Below are positions 20,829 through 21,278 of a DNA stretch of 21,278 bases, piece after piece. Under the pieces are notes generated by a model that was not told the origin of the DNA, did not search any database, and was given only the letters and a program-made list of their open reading frames with translations. Positions within the stretch are counted from its first letter, which is position 1. Each line of letters starts with the position of its first letter. The stretch comes from CAIXDB01 sp038327915. Its GTDB lineage: Bacteria > Patescibacteriota > Minisyncoccia > Phycocordibacterales > DATDWN01. A program made the position numbers and the translations under genes. The DNA is taken from NCBI GenBank assembly GCA_038327915.1, contig JBBQLO010000012.1, positions 1 to 21,278 of the forward strand, in the 5' to 3' direction.

Positions 20829-21278
20829 AAAAACGAAATCGGGTTCGGAAGCAAAAATAGGGTCGGCACGAAGTGCCGTCTGTTCTGAATTCCCCCCAAA
20901 AAATCCTGATTCTAAAAGGGTTTTCCACGCTCCGCGTGGCTCAAAAAAGACGGTTCGATTCAAGATTTTAAAGTTCGAACCGACTTTTTTAAACAAATGA
21001 AGAAATTCTTCATTTGTTTTCTCGTTAGCCAATTCCATATTGTATACATTGGCTTTTAGGAATTTATCGGTAAGTTCGAACCGATTATGAGTTTTTTTCT
21101 CAAAAGCTGATAATTTCTCTTTTAAAAGTTGTTTTTGATTCACTAACTTATTTTTAGAATCACGATATTCTTCCAAAGACAAAACATTTTCTAAATATAA
21201 GTTCATCAACTTTTCAACTTTTGAATCCAAAAGAGAAATTTCATCTTTTGTTTTTTGAGAAAAAATCTCACTCGATTG
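20814..21278 (-). CDS. C-terminal part of a serine recombinase (5' end beyond the window)
   Basis: 154 codons visible, frame open to the window edge; a TTG at 21230 is only an internal Leu codon. The sequence reads like the coiled-coil and C-terminal tail of large serine recombinases: SKVEKLMNLYLENVLSLEEYRDSKNKL, a charged helix, then FKKVGSNFKILNRTVFF near the end. The catalytic and zinc-ribbon domains would lie to the right. The last about 25 residues do not look like the family and the final codons are the complement of the tRNA-Ser 3' end, so the reading frame was probably extended when the element joined the tRNA gene. Such enzymes move phages and integrative elements. The call rests on the coiled-coil pattern, so it is moderate. 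Confidence 0.6.
   Translation of the reverse strand, partial: QSSEIFSQKTKDEISLLDSKVEKLMNLYLENVLSLEEYRDSKNKLVNQKQLLKEKLSAFEKKTHNRFELTDKFLKANVYNMELANEKTNEEFLHLFKKVGSNFKILNRTVFFEPRGAWKTLLESGFFGGNSEQTALRADPIFASEPDFVFWRRK
20971..21084 (-). repeat. Two copies of a 13-bp sequence within the recombinase fragment
   Basis: TCGGTTCGAACTT (minus strand) occurs at 20971-20983 and 21072-21084 in the same orientation; a near-inverted copy (ACGGTTCGATT) is at 20950-20960. Each is part of sensible codons, so coding constraint may be the only reason. Confidence 0.4.

Noticed and set aside
20711..20899. Open frame of 62 codons antisense to tRNA-Ser
   Set aside because: It is the complement of the tRNA and its flank, a common false gene at class-II tRNA loci.
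1..21278. CRISPR array or insertion sequence
   Set aside because: No regularly spaced repeats with unique spacers, and no transposase or IS-type terminal inverted repeats were seen.

Overview
The window looks like a piece of a Patescibacteria/CPR chromosome, most likely Parcubacteria (Paceibacteria). This is inferred from AT-rich, closely packed short genes, very few Shine-Dalgarno sequences, a shortened PilM-PilN-PilO pilus operon, free-standing versions of domains that are usually fused, a DipZ-type redox gene beside a DM13 protein, and a tandem-repeat protein remnant of a kind seen in this group. TGA acts as a normal stop (for example ending pilN and the DedA gene), so the TGA=Gly code of Gracilibacteria/SR1 does not apply.

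Layout. 1-5714 (minus strand): a 53-residue membrane peptide, a cupredoxin-like lipid- or membrane-anchored protein, a secreted S53 (sedolisin) peptidase, a DedA-family membrane protein, a small membrane-anchored protein, a half-size-type ABC exporter and an SDR oxidoreductase. 5822-7277: tRNA-His (minus) divergent from an M16 metallopeptidase (plus), closed by a bidirectional terminator. 7324-9306 (minus): a slipin/SPFH protein, then a two-gene pair of P-loop polynucleotide kinase and 2H-phosphoesterase that resembles the healing half of an RNA repair pathway. 9307-9780 has no convincing gene but holds several hairpins. 9781-12045 (minus): tRNA-Leu(GAG), rplS, an RluA-type pseudouridine synthase and uppS.

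12148-17189 (plus): tRNA-Val(TAC), a DinB-fold protein, tRNA-Arg(TCT), a decayed 21-residue-repeat gene, then an accessory block: a three-domain DipZ thiol-disulfide protein, a DM13 redox protein, an XRE regulator overlapping a four-helix membrane protein, and an exported Met/His-rich DUF5666-like protein. 17373-20656 (minus): ruvX, a free-standing EMAP/Trbp111 tRNA-binding protein, pilM, pilN, pilO and a small membrane protein. 20738-21278: tRNA-Ser(TGA), whose 3' end is overlapped by the tail of a serine recombinase that runs off the window.

The most striking patterns are regulatory. At least eight start codons lie exactly 6 or 7 nt after a -10 hexamer, even inside apparent operons, suggesting widespread leaderless transcription. 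The same 15-bp palindrome (TATACT-N3-AGTATA) covers the promoter of the XRE regulator and that of the DinB gene. Four TTTACAT/ATGTAAA half-sites are packed upstream of the Met/His-rich protein. All functional calls come from reading the sequence; no database search was run.
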